Origin: Ceratobasidium sp. AG-K
Taxonomy: Eukaryota; Basidiomycota; Agaricomycetes; Cantharellales; Ceratobasidiaceae
NCBI GenBank assembly: GCA_037039685.1
Contig: JAWNGF010000003.1
Span: forward strand, 2,170,001-2,234,000
Direction of reading: 5' to 3'
Length of the DNA stretch: 64,000 bases
The notes beneath the pieces are model-generated. The model made no database searches. It saw nothing but the letters and a program-made list of their open reading frames with translations, and was not told where the DNA came from. Each line of letters begins with the position of its first letter. Position 1 is the stretch's first letter. A program made the translations under genes and the position numbers. Below, in pieces: positions 47,478-58,781 of the stretch.

Positions 47478-49528
47478 ATGGGTTTTGACCTCGACGCGTG
47501 CATCGAGCAATTGCTCCGTAAACAACTACTACACGAAACCCTCTTGCGCGAGATATGCGAAAAGACCAAGGAAGTGCTGATGCGCGAGAGTAATGTCGTG
47601 CACGTCAATGCGCCCGTCACCGTCGTCGGGGACATTCATGGGTCAGTCCAGGCCGCGCGTCCTCGACTAGACTAATTTGCGATTTCTGGGTTATTACTAT
47701 TCCAATTGGTGGCAAAAAGTCAGTTTTACGACCTAATCGAGATATTTAGGATCGGTGGATACCCGCCGCACACTAATTACCTCTTTCTCGGTGGGTGCAT
47801 GCGTGCGAGTCTGGGCCCATAACTGACGCGTCGGGCGACCTCTCCGATCCAAAAATTCCTGGATCGACGCTCAACAACCCATCAATGAACGAACCACAAC
47901 TGAATGACTCGAACAACCTCGTCGGCAACAAATAATGGATCGACAATCAATAAATGACCATCGGTAACCATACGTTTGTATGGGTGGCTAGGCGACTATG
48001 TCGATCGCGGCCTTTTTAGCGTCGAGACTATCTCGCTCTTGACCTGCCTCAAGCTGCGCTATCCACATCGGGTGCAACTCGTACGAGGGAACCACGAGAG
48101 TCGGGCGGTGACGCAGGTACGATTTACACAGTCTAACCATCCTTGTGTGTCCCACTTGCCCGCACCGCTCACTTGCAAACTAATCACACGAATTGGTTTG
48201 ACTAATCCCATCATTCCAAACTAACGACACACATACATCCCAAACAAACGACACATGCTCCCAAACCCATCACACCACCCTTCTTCGACCACCCTTCTTC
48301 GACTAATCACCGTCTTCTCCAAACTAATGATACACCTTTGCACTAACCACAGTCCTACGGCTTCTACACCGAATGCGTCCGAAAATACGGCTCATCAAGC
48401 GTCTGGACCTACTTTACCGACATGTTCGACTATCTCACCCTCTCAGTCGTCATCGAAGACCGGATCTTTTGCGTCCACGGAGGTACTTTCTCCGCCCAGT
48501 TCCGGTTTTTCCTGGTTCTGATTTTGGTCCCATAGGCCTCTCCCCAACGATCCACTCGATAGACCAGATCAAGGTCGTGGACCGATTTCGGGGTGCGTAC
48601 GCTCCACCCGTCTTCTCTTTCTCTACTTACGTTCCTGGCCGTTCTTTGCGTCGGATGTCAGAAATCCCGCACGAGGGCGCAATGGCTGACCTCGTTTGGT
48701 CAGATCCAGATTCGGAGAAAGAGGACTTTGCGATATCCCCGCGGTAAGTTCCTTTTGGGCTTGGTCGTTCTATTTTCTTTTTGCCATTTGCCATTTGCCA
48801 TTTGCGCGTATGGCCTCGAGAGTTCCGAATTGAGGATAAAGTAAACTTTGTCTGGGTGTTTGATTATCGTTTGAGCCTTGGCTCTGACGTCGGCGTCCCG
48901 GTTTGATCGATTGGTACGGCGGGGGCTTGACCCGCCTCCGGGAGTGCCTGGTTTTGCCATCCACCAGTGGCTGACATCGGCCAGAGCGCGGCTGGATATG
49001 ACGATATATTCCCCACATCGAGATTTGGCCCCGTATACCATATTTGGCATTTATACCAACCGTTAATCAAGCATACTTTGGGAATCAACCGCACGTTTTC
49101 CGACTTTATTCTCCGCTCTGCTCGCGTGTTAATCCCACTGCCGCTGACACTGGTTTACAGAGGCGCAGGATATACGTTCGGCTCCGGTGTCGTGCGCAAG
49201 TTTCTGGAGACGAATAATATGCACCATATCCTGCGGGCGCACCAACTATGTATGGAAGGATTTACTGTCTTGTTTGAGAACCGGCTTTCCACGGTATGGA
49301 GTGCGCCGAATTACTGTTACCGTTGTGGCAACTCGGCGAGTATTCTGGAAGTCGGACCTGGCGAGACGATGCACTTTAACGTGTTTGAAGCCGCACCCGA
49401 GAATCAGACCGATGGGCCTAGTCAACAAGCAGTCGGTGGAGCCGCCAAGGTGGGTACTTTTGTCTAACCCTTTATGCGGCGTCTGGCTGAGCTGAGTCTG
49501 GACTCAGCTTCCCGAGTACTTCCTGTAG
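47478..49528 (+). CDS. PPG1: PP2A-like serine/threonine phosphatase PPG1
   Basis: Starts [18 protein letters not shown] at ATG 47478 and ends LPEYFL with TAG at 49526-49528, the conserved C-terminal YFL of the PP2A group. All metal-binding and catalytic motifs are seen: [33 protein letters not shown]. Sequence elements special to PPG1 are [49 protein letters not shown] or close to it, and [17 protein letters not shown]4 and PP6 fit less well. Yeast Ppg1 dephosphorylates mitophagy receptor Atg32 with the Far complex and affects glycogen. The introns are unusually long for this window (about 220, 240 and 420 nt). Two carry tandem repeats. The exon joins were deduced from the conserved protein. 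Confidence 0.9.
48275..48302 (+). repeat. Two perfect 14-bp tandem copies in a PPG1 intron
   Basis: CCACCCTTCTTCGA occurs twice in direct tandem in an intron that is rich in related words (ACTAATCAC, CAAACTAA, CAAACAAACGACAC). Confidence 0.85.
48781..48805 (+). repeat. 7-bp tandem repeat in the longest PPG1 intron
   Basis: The unit TTGCCAT occurs three times plus a partial fourth copy, inside the intron between ISPR and GAGYTF coding exons. Confidence 0.85.
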
Positions 49529-50256
49529 TCTGATGTATGCGCGTGTACGAAGCCATGTGCCCCACACGCCCAGAAACTAGAATGTCTGTGCCTGTGTTGT
49601 GTATTGTTCCGTCTCGGATGTGGTCATGGCGGTGACGATAATGCTTATTGCTCGCTTTTGTCGAGAACAGTTGTGTTTGTTTGTGGATATCCATCACGGT
49701 TGCGAATCCGAACAAAGTGCACTCGCGCAAAAAAAGCACTCTAGTTCTCCATCATTGTTGGGGTGACGACGTATTCTGGTGCATCGTGTCTTGCGATAAT
49801 CAGACCATAGCCTGGGCGCGTGTTTAGAGGACAAAGTAAGGAGAACAAGATGCGTTGCGATGCGGTATGATGGATCACTGGTTGGAGAGATATCACATCT
49901 GTCAGCTTGATCTTCTCGGTGGGCATCGCCAAACACGAGGATGTCAGTGCGTCCGCTGGGTGCCAGCTATCGGACCGCCACCCCATGGCTATCGCCGTGC
50001 GAGGCGCTTGAACCTTTCCCCCTTGGTATTCGAAGCGCGGGGATAAATACCCACCTGTTCGTGTGGCGATTTGAAATTGTCAGCAAAAGCACTAGATCAG
50101 GTAAACTTTGCGCAGACTTGTGCAGACTAGGAGATGGCAGGGTAAATGAACTGTCTAATATACCAAGAGCCAGGCACATTACAACATAGGTTTGTTGGAG
50201 GCGTACTGATGTCGATCAAGTCCCAAAGTTGTTGACAAAAGAATGAAAAAATGTCC
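49529..50256. other. Intergenic, between convergent PPG1 and aspartic protease genes
   Basis: About 730 bases. It contains a minus-strand ATG-to-stop reading frame of 81 codons (49741-49986, listed separately) and otherwise only 3' UTR sequence as far as I can tell. Confidence 0.45.
49741..49986 (-). CDS. Possible small protein, 81 aa, unknown
   Basis: An ATG at 49984-49986 opens 81 codons to TAG at 49741-49743. The second half reads TRPGYGLIIARHDAPEYVV, which looks protein-like, with strand-like hydrophobic alternation. No domain is recognised, no signal peptide is present, and upstream exons may exist. It could equally be a chance reading frame; the length alone is not significant. Confidence 0.25.
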   Translation of the reverse strand: MGWRSDSWHPADALTSSCLAMPTEKIKLTDVISLQPVIHHTASQRILFSLLCPLNTRPGYGLIIARHDAPEYVVTPTMMEN

Positions 50257-52404
50257 TCAAAGAGCATAGAGTCCCATGGCGAAGAAAATGCACATGCATA
50301 CGGAAATAGACTCCAACCGCAAGAAGGGAACTTTGCCTGACGACCGCTCTGCCCCATTGTCTGCGCCACCGGTATTAGCGGATCGCGCGCCCGTCGCTGG
50401 ATAGTTGGTTTTCCGCGTCGATGATGGCAAACGACCAAGTACGGAGCCGCATTTAGGGGTAGGTGAAATATGAATGAATGAAGCGATTAGGATGCTTCTA
50501 GGCGCCGAGAGAAAAGATGAACGCACTGCCATTTGCGAGCGGGACAGGCTCTCTCTTGTGTGCTGCCTCGGAAAGCTGTGCGAATCCAACAGCCGGCGGG
50601 TCGTACCTAAACACGGAATAGACGTTCTTCTACACGTGAAATATGTTAGGGTTGGTATATTGCCCGCATCATCGTCGAAAACGTGGCCGGCGGCGTATAC
50701 CACGGGCTGAAACTGGGCGGTATGCGGGCCACTCACCAGAAATGAAGCACCAATGTACCCTGGGAACAAGACGAGAAAGTTTGCACCCCAGAGTAGCAAT
50801 GCAAATAGAATAGACTTACATTCGGGGATCTGCGGGTTCTCAGAGTTGCCCAAAGTAGTCTCGAAGATGGCGCCCACACAAGTGTCGGGATCGTTGGTCG
50901 TAAGCGCAAAATCGGCTGGCGACATCGGCCAGGTGCGTCCCCCGAAATTTAGGGTCAACTGCGAACGAACCTCAGGTCTCCACATATCAGATAAAGTCGT
51001 TGGAACGTACCTCGACTTGTTGTGAGCATGCTTCGCGATGTAACGTCAGCCTGGTTGACATTTATGAAATGATAGTGCGTACGGTATGTCCAAAAGCCTT
51101 CTAGCAGGCCTTGTCCTCGCTGGGCATTGGGAACTGCGGCGTACATCGTTTGCACTTCGTTTGGTGGGCCACCGACTAACGGCAAACTTTCAGTCTGCTT
51201 GGGGTCGATGCATGTTGGCAAACGGTAAATTTACTCAGCGACGTTGCAGTGTCGATCGCAGCTAGGGTTGAACTAGTCGATACCTCCTGTCCATTGATGG
51301 TAACGCCTGAACACGAGGAACAGGGCAATTCGTTGGTTGACGTCAGTCATGGTATTTTTCAGTATTTCAGACGAGCAATCGCTGAATCTTACGTTGCAAA
51401 GGGATCGCCCAAAAGGTAGGATCCGAAGCATAGGGTAAGGACACAAAATCGATATCGCCAGTATACAGAGCCGCATTAGTCCCACCCATGATAAACTCGC
51501 CGCCGAATTCGGCATCGGTCGCAGAGGAATCATTATTGTACCTGTAAGCGCGATGTTGATCTCGTCGAACTGCGGAATACGCTCGCACAGCCTCAACCTA
51601 CCTGGTCATCCAAAAACTCATTGCGGGATCGTTCCATTGACCACTGGAGACGAGTGTTTCCCAAAATGGCGTCGCCTGGGAGGCGGCCAAGTTCTACACA
51701 TGTGCGCCAGTCTGAAATTCGTACCCTCTTCAACGGTTTCCCCACTCACCTTGAACCCGAGGCCCATGAGACCGGCAATGTCACCAGGTACAGGAGTTCC
51801 AAGTGTGTAATTGACAAGTCCCCAGACTTGGTCCTGAACAGTAAAGGCAGATGATCCGATAGATACAATATCGTTTACCAGTGTGCCCTTGACCGAGCCG
51901 ATACCGTAAGCCAGTGAAAACGGGGTTGACGAATTCTGGATAGTCGAAGACCTTGTAGGGTCGATCTTCTTCCCGGTACACGGCGCGCAGGCGACACTTT
52001 GTAACCACAAATCAGACGAGCCGGTGTCTAAACGTGGGGCGGTCAGTGGGGTCAATTATGATGAACTTTGATAACTCGCCTAGGATGACCGAGTATGGTT
52101 GGGGCGGCGTGCCGACTTGGAGTGTGGCGTAGTACATGACATCCATGTTCTGATTGACCATATCCTCCTGAATAATGTTTTGCCTTGCTGAAAGAGTACC
52201 ATTCTTGTGCTGTTTTTTATACTTGGCGAGCAAAGCCTTGCGTTCTGCTGCAAAGTCGAGTACGTTGCCAGACTTTGCGCGACGAGCAAGGGAAGCAGAG
52301 AAAACCGAGCCAGCAGAGCGTGCTATCGTGTGTGCCTGTGCTTCATTCGTCCAGGAAGCAAAAATTAAGAAAGCTACTGCCGCAGAAAATGACTGAAGAA
52401 ACAT
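50257..52404 (-). CDS. Pepsin-like aspartic protease (A1), GPI-type end, second motif DTA
   Basis: Minus strand, ATG at 52402-52404 and TGA at 50257-50259. A signal peptide (FLQSFSAAVAFLIFASWTNE) is followed by a propeptide, then YYATLQVGTPPQPYSVIL and the first active site DTGSSDLWLQ, split by an intron that starts GCGAGT. A central part with GDIAGLMGLGFK and GGEFIMGGTNAALYTGDID follows. The second active-site motif reads AAIDTATSL rather than DTG. The later part has GGPPNEVQTMYAAVPNAQRG, PCSQQVELTLNFGGRTW, CVGAIFETTLG and YIGASFLKNVYSVF. The C-terminus has a spacer and a hydrophobic end (ISVCMCIFFAMGLYAL), typical of a GPI signal. A secreted or wall-linked yapsin-like peptidase. Tandem paralogue of the gene at 52666. 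Confidence 0.87.
51011..51030 (-). other. 20-nt microexon in the downstream protease gene
   Basis: Codes for the end of the PCSQQVE piece that joins TFWTY-side and LTLNFGG-side exons (the Tyr-Pro-Cys-Ser element of A1 proteases). The donor is GTACGT, and the acceptor is a weaker AAG. The paralogue has a 14-nt exon at the same protein position. Confidence 0.55.
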
Positions 52405-52665
52405 AAATGAGCGACTGGGTCATGGACGGACGCAGGTTGAGACGCGGACAGGTAACTATTGACATTTGTCAACAATTCACTCGGCAGAAGGTACTTGCCA
52501 TGTCCTGACCGATCAGGGGTCCAAGCCCTGATCAGAGCATCGACGCCAACATTTCCCGTCAATCAAACAGCAACCAGACACGGATCAAATGTATGTATGA
52601 GTCATGAGGCTTGTAAATAAACGATATTAATGGGTATTGAGGTGTGAAATGTCTGAAGTGATAGC

Positions 52666-54554
52666 TTAGAAAATACATGCAATTACTCCGAGAACCAAGG
52701 TGAGGAGACTTCCACTGCCTCGAGTCGCTCCAACCGCACTCCCATTCGGAGTTGCGGTGACAGTGGTTGTTACGGTAGCACCAGCAGGACTTAGGGGTGT
52801 TGTTCCGGCTGAGAGCCCCCAAAGCGAATTAGCATGCATCTGCCGGGTAGCGAGTATCACTTACTCGGAATATTCAACTGAGGTTGGCTGCCCCGCGCAA
52901 ATGCAGAAAGCTCCGCGAAGCCAATCGATGGCGGCTCGTAGCGGAAAACTGAATACACGTTTTTCTACCAAATCTTGATTAAGCTTTCACTAATCGTGGA
53001 TACCTGAGCAATCATACCAAAAACGCATCGCCAACAATCCATTGTGGCACGTTTGGGTTCCCAAGGCCGCCCAGGCTAGCCTCGAATATGGCACCGACGC
53101 AAATGTTTGGGTTATTTGTGAGCAGCTTGAAGTCAGGAGACGCCATTGGCCAAACACGACCGCCGAAATTGAAGGTAATCTATTCTCACGTCAATCACGA
53201 TGCACCCTACTGAACGTGGTATTGAGTTGAACTAACATTTACTGATTGGCTGCAAGCTGTCATAATGAGTAATTCAGTCTGAGACTAATTCGTCCAAGTA
53301 GCATCAGCCGGACTCACGATAAATCCAGTATCGGGCCAGATTACCAGTTCCTCGTTGAGCATTGGGAATCTGGGCATAAATTGCCGCGACAATATCCGGC
53401 GGGCCACCAACTACATTGTGTTATTAGACTTGCAGCGCCCAGGGCATTCAATCAACCTACTGAGAGTGGTCCCTGTATCAATTGCAGCCAGGGATGTGAC
53501 GCCCAAGTTGGTAATGACCATCGGTTGGCCTCCGTTGACGGTGATTTCTGTCAGAAAACCGTTAGGATCCGGTACGGTCGGTATTCAATGGAATAGCTCA
53601 CGCCTAAGTGGTATGGACCAATAAGCTTTAACGGTTGATGGCATATCGATGTATTCAATGTCGCCGGTGTACAACGTGCTGTTTGTGCCTCCCATCCGGA
53701 ATTCGCCGCCATATTCTTCCTCTCGGACGGTCGTGACATTCGTATATCTAAACAAGCGCTTAGGAACCATCAAGGGCGCTCAATGTGAGCTTTGACTTGC
53801 CTCGTCATCCAAAAGCTCATTAACGGCTGGGCCCAGCGTCCGCCCGAGACCAGAGCCTCCCAAAATGGAACCGACTCGGTGTTAGATAAAACCTGGATGA
53901 ATGTCAAAGTGTGAGAAGTGCAACAAGGATCATTTGTAAATTTATAACAAACCTGGAATGCAAGCCCAAGCAAGCCGGCAGTTTTTCCACTAAGTAATAC
54001 GCCCGAAGTTCGATTCACGAGCCCCATGACTTGGTTTTGCACTGCGAACCCGCCCATCTCTACATTATCCGCAACAATAGTTCCTTCAACGGCTCCGCTG
54101 CCATACCGAATTGCAAATGGCCGACCAGACTGTTGCATCGAGGTCGAAGCCGTGCTAAGCGTGGCTCCGTCGCAGCCCACGCAGCTTGGGCTCTGAAACC
54201 ACAGGTCCGACGAGCCAGTATCTTTTCCATGTTAGCTCAACGTCGTTTTGTTTTTTTACATGCCACAAACTCACCCAGAGCAACCGCATAAGGTGTTGGC
54301 GGGGTCCCAACGTTCATCAAAGCGTAATACGAGATATCGCCGTTTTGATTCACCATGTGTACCCCAGCGTCATTCTGTCGAGGTTGTACCTTTGCCCCAG
54401 CCCTGTTGTATTTAGTGTCCAACGCATCTCGTTCGGCTGCAAGCTCGTCGGATGTAACATATCCGGCATGGGCACGACGAACTAGCGGGACATGGACTGA
54501 GGGCGAAGAGGCCGAGGCAACCGAGGCGAGAGACAACAACAAGAGGGACTTCAT
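52666..54554 (-). CDS. Pepsin-like aspartic protease (A1), GPI-type end
   Basis: Minus strand, ATG at 54552-54554 (MKSLLL LSLASVASASS signal peptide) and TAA at 52666-52668. A propeptide precedes ISYYALMNVGTPPTPYAVAL and the first active site DTGSSDLWFQS. Then come FAIRYGSGAVEG, GLLGLAFQ, PFWEALVSGGRW, GGEFRMGGTNSTLYTGDIEY and the second active site LAAIDTGTTLS. After a 14-nt exon (PCSQS) the gene encodes ITFNFGGRVWPM, NICVGAIFEASLGG and FLKNVYSVFRYEPPSIGFAE. A Ser/Thr-rich spacer and a hydrophobic end (GSLLTLVLGVIACIF) suggest a GPI anchor. Both catalytic Asp are present, so this should be active. It is a tandem duplicate of the gene at 50257 with the same intron plan. Confidence 0.9.
53243..53256 (-). 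other. 14-nt microexon in the upstream protease gene
   Basis: CTTGCAGCCAATCA on the minus strand, with acceptor GACAG before it and donor GTAAAT after it. It supplies the Cys-Ser element between the exons ending WIY and starting ITFNFGG and keeps the frame. It corresponds to the 20-nt exon of the paralogue at 51011-51030. Confidence 0.6.
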
Positions 54555-54720
54555 GGTGATGGACAGGAACAGAGACAAGGGACGTAATGACGACGCCGAA
54601 GAGAGGAATGAGGTACGCTGAGCGTTGGTAACGTGAACCAAGCCAGGAATCCGTCACGTGGATCCGCCGATCTTTGTCTTGGCGCCGCAAAAGGTCTAAC
54701 CTCCACAACCACGGCGCTTG
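54555..54720. promoter_or_regulatory. Divergent promoter region, protease and CIA30 genes
   Basis: 166 bases between two start codons facing away from each other. No special motif was recognised. Confidence 0.4.
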
Positions 54721-55341
54721 ATGCAGCTCTTCCCTCCATGGCACATTGGCGACTGGGAAACGGTGGACGACCGCGTACGAGGAGGGAGCTCCATCTCTGA
54801 GCTTCGTCAGCCCAGTGGTGATGAAGGCGTTGTGTTCTGTGGCACATTAGGTGAGGTCTCGGCACATGTCAACCCAAGTAAGCAAGGCGCCCGAACCACT
54901 GACCATGCTCATCTCACAACAGACACAACTACCCTCGGCGGAGCTGGGTTTGCTTCACAGAGATACCGATTCTCCGACTTGCTGCGCCTTCCTAAATCGC
55001 AGTACAAGGGAATACGAATAACATTGCGTTCACACCCGAGCCTTTCGCGAAATCCAGACGAATTCACACTAGTGTTACACACCACACCGATCACGTACCG
55101 ACCGGACGGTCGAGTACAGAGCCGAGTCTCCTGGGAAGCCGCATTTACTGGCGGGTTATCTACGATCGAGCTACCATTTGATTCTTTCCAAGCTACATAC
55201 CGCGGCCGGCCAATCGAATCCCCGCCCACTTTCGACCCCTCAACAATTTATGACCTATCGCTGATGTGTCGTTCGGCGTTCGGCAAGCAAGCTGGACGCT
55301 TTGAGATTTGCATATTGGGCTTAGAGGCAGTTGAGAAATAA
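54721..55341 (+). CDS. CIA30-domain protein (NADH:ubiquinone oxidoreductase intermediate-associated type)
   Basis: Two exons, 54721-54850 and 54923-55341, about 182 aa, TAA at the end. The start MQLFPPWHIGDWETVDDRVR contains the DDRVRGGSS motif that opens the CIA30 domain; LDTTTLGGAGFASQRY and FDPSTIYDLSLMC follow, with the conserved end FEICILGLEAV. The domain is a galactose-binding-like jelly roll. Mitochondrial members assist complex I assembly; other members of this size are cytosolic and of unknown role. No mitochondrial presequence is visible. The intron is 72 nt, with no stop in frame, so unspliced RNA would code for a 24-residue insertion. Confidence 0.85.
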   Translation: MQLFPPWHIGDWETVDDRVRGGSSISELRQPSGDEGVVFCGTLGEVSAHVNPSKQGARTTDHAHLTTDTTTLGGAGFASQRYRFSDLLRLPKSQYKGIRITLRSHPSLSRNPDEFTLVLHTTPITYRPDGRVQSRVSWEAAFTGGLSTIELPFDSFQATYRGRPIESPPTFDPSTIYDLSLMCRSAFGKQAGRFEICILGLEAVEK

Positions 55342-56252
55342 TAGTAATATGGCTGGCGCATCCCGCCGCTCCGATCTCGCCACTCGTCGCTATACCAAGA
55401 CATCACATCGCACAGTATTTGAGTGTCATAGTTTGTCAGAGAAAATGCACATATGGGAATGCCACAAAGAAATTGGTTTGCGGCTGGTAGCTTGGCCACG
55501 TGACATTAGGCGCCAAGCTCGGAAATGAAGCGCCGATCCCATTGATGACGTCGAATGTTGTTGCGTTTGCCGACTCGCGGGTGTCGTTACTTTGAAACCC
55601 TGGATGCTGTACCCGTCGTTCTGTGCGACCAAGAGAGTATTTCTAGCTAGTAGCCTAAGCACGTTTCACCTAGCACTGTTAGAAGTCGGCCAAGTATTAT
55701 GAATTCCCTGAAGGCGTATAGAATCAATGATTTTGAGCTCAACAATCCACAACAATTGCGATACTCGTTCTACAGACCTCAGCTTCCCTATGCCCGAGGA
55801 GCAACAGTCATCGTGTTGAGTCAAATGGCAGTTGCCGAGACTTTATCTTCCCCGCGCGTGACACTCCTAAAATTAAGCCTTATGACTAGCATCCAAAGCA
55901 TGTACCTAAGCATGTACCTGATCGCCCTTATATTGCTGATAAACGAGAACTTCTTCGGACTATAGGCTGAAAACTCGATACGACAGATCGGAGTGAACAC
56001 GCATATGTACCTCCAGCCTCGTTCAAGCTTCCAATATTCCTCGCATCGAGAATCGTGGGAGCTCGCGCTGGTTACGGGGCCTGAGTGCTGCACATGTATG
56101 CGGGATTTAAACTACGATTCTATTTCATATACATAGGGTTAATTCAAGCATACATAGTTAATTATTCATTCAGTTATTTGTATCCCAAGTCAGGACGATT
56201 CTTCAGTATAGGCGCTTAATATAAGGATAGGGTTCAAAAGGTTCAGTTTGCT
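55342..56252. other. Intergenic, between convergent genes
   Basis: About 910 bases between two facing stops. Contains AGCATGTACCT twice in tandem near 55895-55920 and AT-rich stretches around 56100-56190. No reading frame with coding character and no RNA gene was recognised. Confidence 0.45.
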
Positions 56253-57125
56253 CTATTTCGAGCTGGAGGGCCCCGTGCATTGGGTAACAATGATGTGGCG
56301 CTGGACCTGAGTGTTCAATGTCAGCCGTAATCACTATAATGGTTACCATAACACTTACTGCGTCTTTCCTGCTGAAAGAACGCTGGCAATGGGGACATTT
56401 ATGTGGTCGCTCACTCTGTGGGATCAACGGCACTTAGGAATCAAGTTCAGATACATGCATATATGCGCAACTTACCCTGTGTGTTTCCAAGTGACGCTTG
56501 AGGTCGTGTGCGCGAGCGAAACCAGAGTTGCAGTGTTCACAAACGTGAGGCCGAGCAGTCAAGGGTCCAGGTGGCGCATAGGGCGACGGCTGACCCGGCG
56601 GTAACCCACTGGTTGCGGCGGCAAGTTGAGTTTCAACCTCGTCGTAGATATTGATTTCAGCACCTACCTTGGATACCGGATTGCATCGGGAGGAGGGAGC
56701 GGCAAGTAGCCAGATGTCGACGACTCTGGAACAAAGGCCGGCGGCGGGATGGGTCGGACTTGCGTGGCTCGAGAGCCTTCCGGCGGGGCATACTTGGATC
56801 CAGGAGCCGCGGCAGGAAATGGAGTAAATGCTGGAAGCGTCGTGGTGCGCTGTCGCTGGCTCTGTGATAGATCTTGGGTAGAGCCGCGACGATGCGAGTC
56901 GTCGTACACGCTCAGGTCGTCGGCGGCCTGGTACCGCTGAGAGCTACCGTGAGCCACTCCCTGATTATATGGGGTAGCCTGGGACCTGGGATATGGACCT
57001 GCCCTGTCACGATCGCGAGCCAAAGGGAAGCTCTCAAAAGGAGGCAACTCCTGGTAGGCGGCCGAGTCAGTGCTGGAGCTTGATCCATGTAACTCGGTAT
57101 TCTGCACTGGATTCTGTTCAGACAT
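56253..57125 (-). CDS. C2H2 zinc-finger protein (two fingers)
   Basis: Minus strand, ATG at 57123-57125 and TAG at 56253-56255, about 235 aa. The first exon gives a disordered, Ser/Pro/Gln-rich N-terminus (MSEQNPVQNTELHGSSSS). The next encodes finger 1 (HVCEHCNSGFARAHDLKRHL-ETH). The linker is HSERPHK, the usual finger linker type. Finger 2 (CPHCQRSFSRKDAVQRHIIVTQC) has C2H2-like spacing, but its last ligand may be Cys instead of His, as in C2HC fingers. The acceptor ACAGAG at about 56421 was chosen because it restores this linker. It likely binds DNA and acts as a transcription regulator; targets are unknown. Confidence 0.8.
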
Positions 57126-58781
57126 GAGAGACGAGCTTACTTTGGAGGTTTGGCCAACGAAACAAAGGTGTTATAAACAAAACCCAGAGTAACCTGGTCC
57201 GGCATCGAAAATTGGCAAGAGTGCTTGTTGTCGTCGAAGTCGGGCGCCAATTGTTTCCGTTAGAATGCAGGCTGAGCTGTCGGATTTGGAGCGCTGTACT
57301 GGTGAAACCGGGAATTTGGCTGTACCAAGCATTGGGACCCCAGCTGAAACAAAATTTGTCGATCTCCAAGTTTAGACTTCCGAATGTGACCGTGTTCACC
57401 ACATTATGCACGATAAAGTCATTGCCTAGTGATTGCCAGTAATTACCGAGCCCCGAGACTGGGGCTACGGGGGCATTTACCCCACGCTAGGCTGATGCAA
57501 AGCCCATCTCCTAACAGCCGACCAATTTGGCCGCAAACGTAAGTTCCAGCGATAGTGCAGCTTTGATTTTGGGCTCCTGCATTGAAACCAATGTTCGGTT
57601 GATAATGCAGAACATAGATCAGTCTGGAATCGGTTGATACGATACTGAAGTATTACCCCCTCGTCTGCATTGGCCGCCGGTACTGCGGTTACACTCCGCC
57701 GGTCTTTTACTCGTCGATCGCTATGATTGTGACGAAACGGCACGGTCAAACAAGTTTATGGGGGCAGATAGTTGTGGGCGATCATAGGGATGGGCACAAA
57801 GCCTGCTTTGCCCTCGTGGGTCTGACTGGGTGCCATCAATCACCTCTCGATCAGTAACGTAATTGGGACCAATCATCAGCCCCCGAGTGATACTGATCGT
57901 ATAATCTATTATTTGGAATAATCGACAGTCTCAGTAATAATGTCCGACAATATACGGAACATGTAGGTGAACGCAAGCTACAGATATCCGGCATGTTGAT
58001 ATACTTAAACATGAAGAAAAGTAGCGTAGAAGAACCACTAACATGGAACGGACGGAGGCTAGCTTCACGGCACCCTATAGTGTCGAGCGGTAATCCTCGG
58101 GCTGGGGCACATCACATACACGCCCGTTAGCTTGTCAGACTCTTCGCGTAATTATGGCGGAAGCGCTGTGTGCGCGACCTCCGAAGTGATCGCCTCGCCC
58201 TCGGCCATTTCTTGCCGGCGGTAATGACTTAGAGTTACACGGCATAGTGAATTCCGGCATGCGCGGCAATTACAGAATAGCATCGGTTGTAAACTGAAGT
58301 TCTAAGTGCTTTCGTTGTCACTGCACTGTTCCTTGACTATCGAGGCCCACATTATGTGCGCTCAAGCTTGTTCGACATGACGCCGTATCCGGGGTACTAT
58401 GCTACCGCGGGACGTCTAGAACCTCTCTAAATATGCGTCATGAAGATGACATATTTTGCGAGACCATCAAGCCAGATACGAGCGAGATAGCTCTGAAATA
58501 GGGCGGCGCCACGGATGTCGATTTCAGCGTTTAGTTTGTGGAAAGTACCAATGAATTGTGGCATCCCGAGGCTCTTTCTCCTTTCATACGCCACAGGCTC
58601 TGCTCCACATGAACCAGGGGAAGTTGAAGGCTCCAACGTTGCAAAGACCTCTTGGCTCGATTCCTTTTGGCACACCGAGCTCACTTAGAAATGAGCTAGA
58701 TTGTGAATTACAGGAAACAATATATACAGGTAAATTACGAAGAATTAAGTATGGGCCAGTGTCATCAAGCTCTGCTTGCTG
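57126..58781. other. Gene-poor stretch with unresolved reading frames
   Basis: About 1.65 kb without a recognised gene. On the minus strand 57118-57460 is open, reading GLGNYWQSLGNDFIVHNVV, then FCFSWGPNAWYSQIPGF and LHSNGNNWRP; a second open frame lies at 57477-57749, and an ATG frame of 51 codons starts near 57883. These could be exons of an unrecognised secreted protein or chance. Minus 58427-58684 is open too. Nothing could be joined with confidence. Confidence 0.3.
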
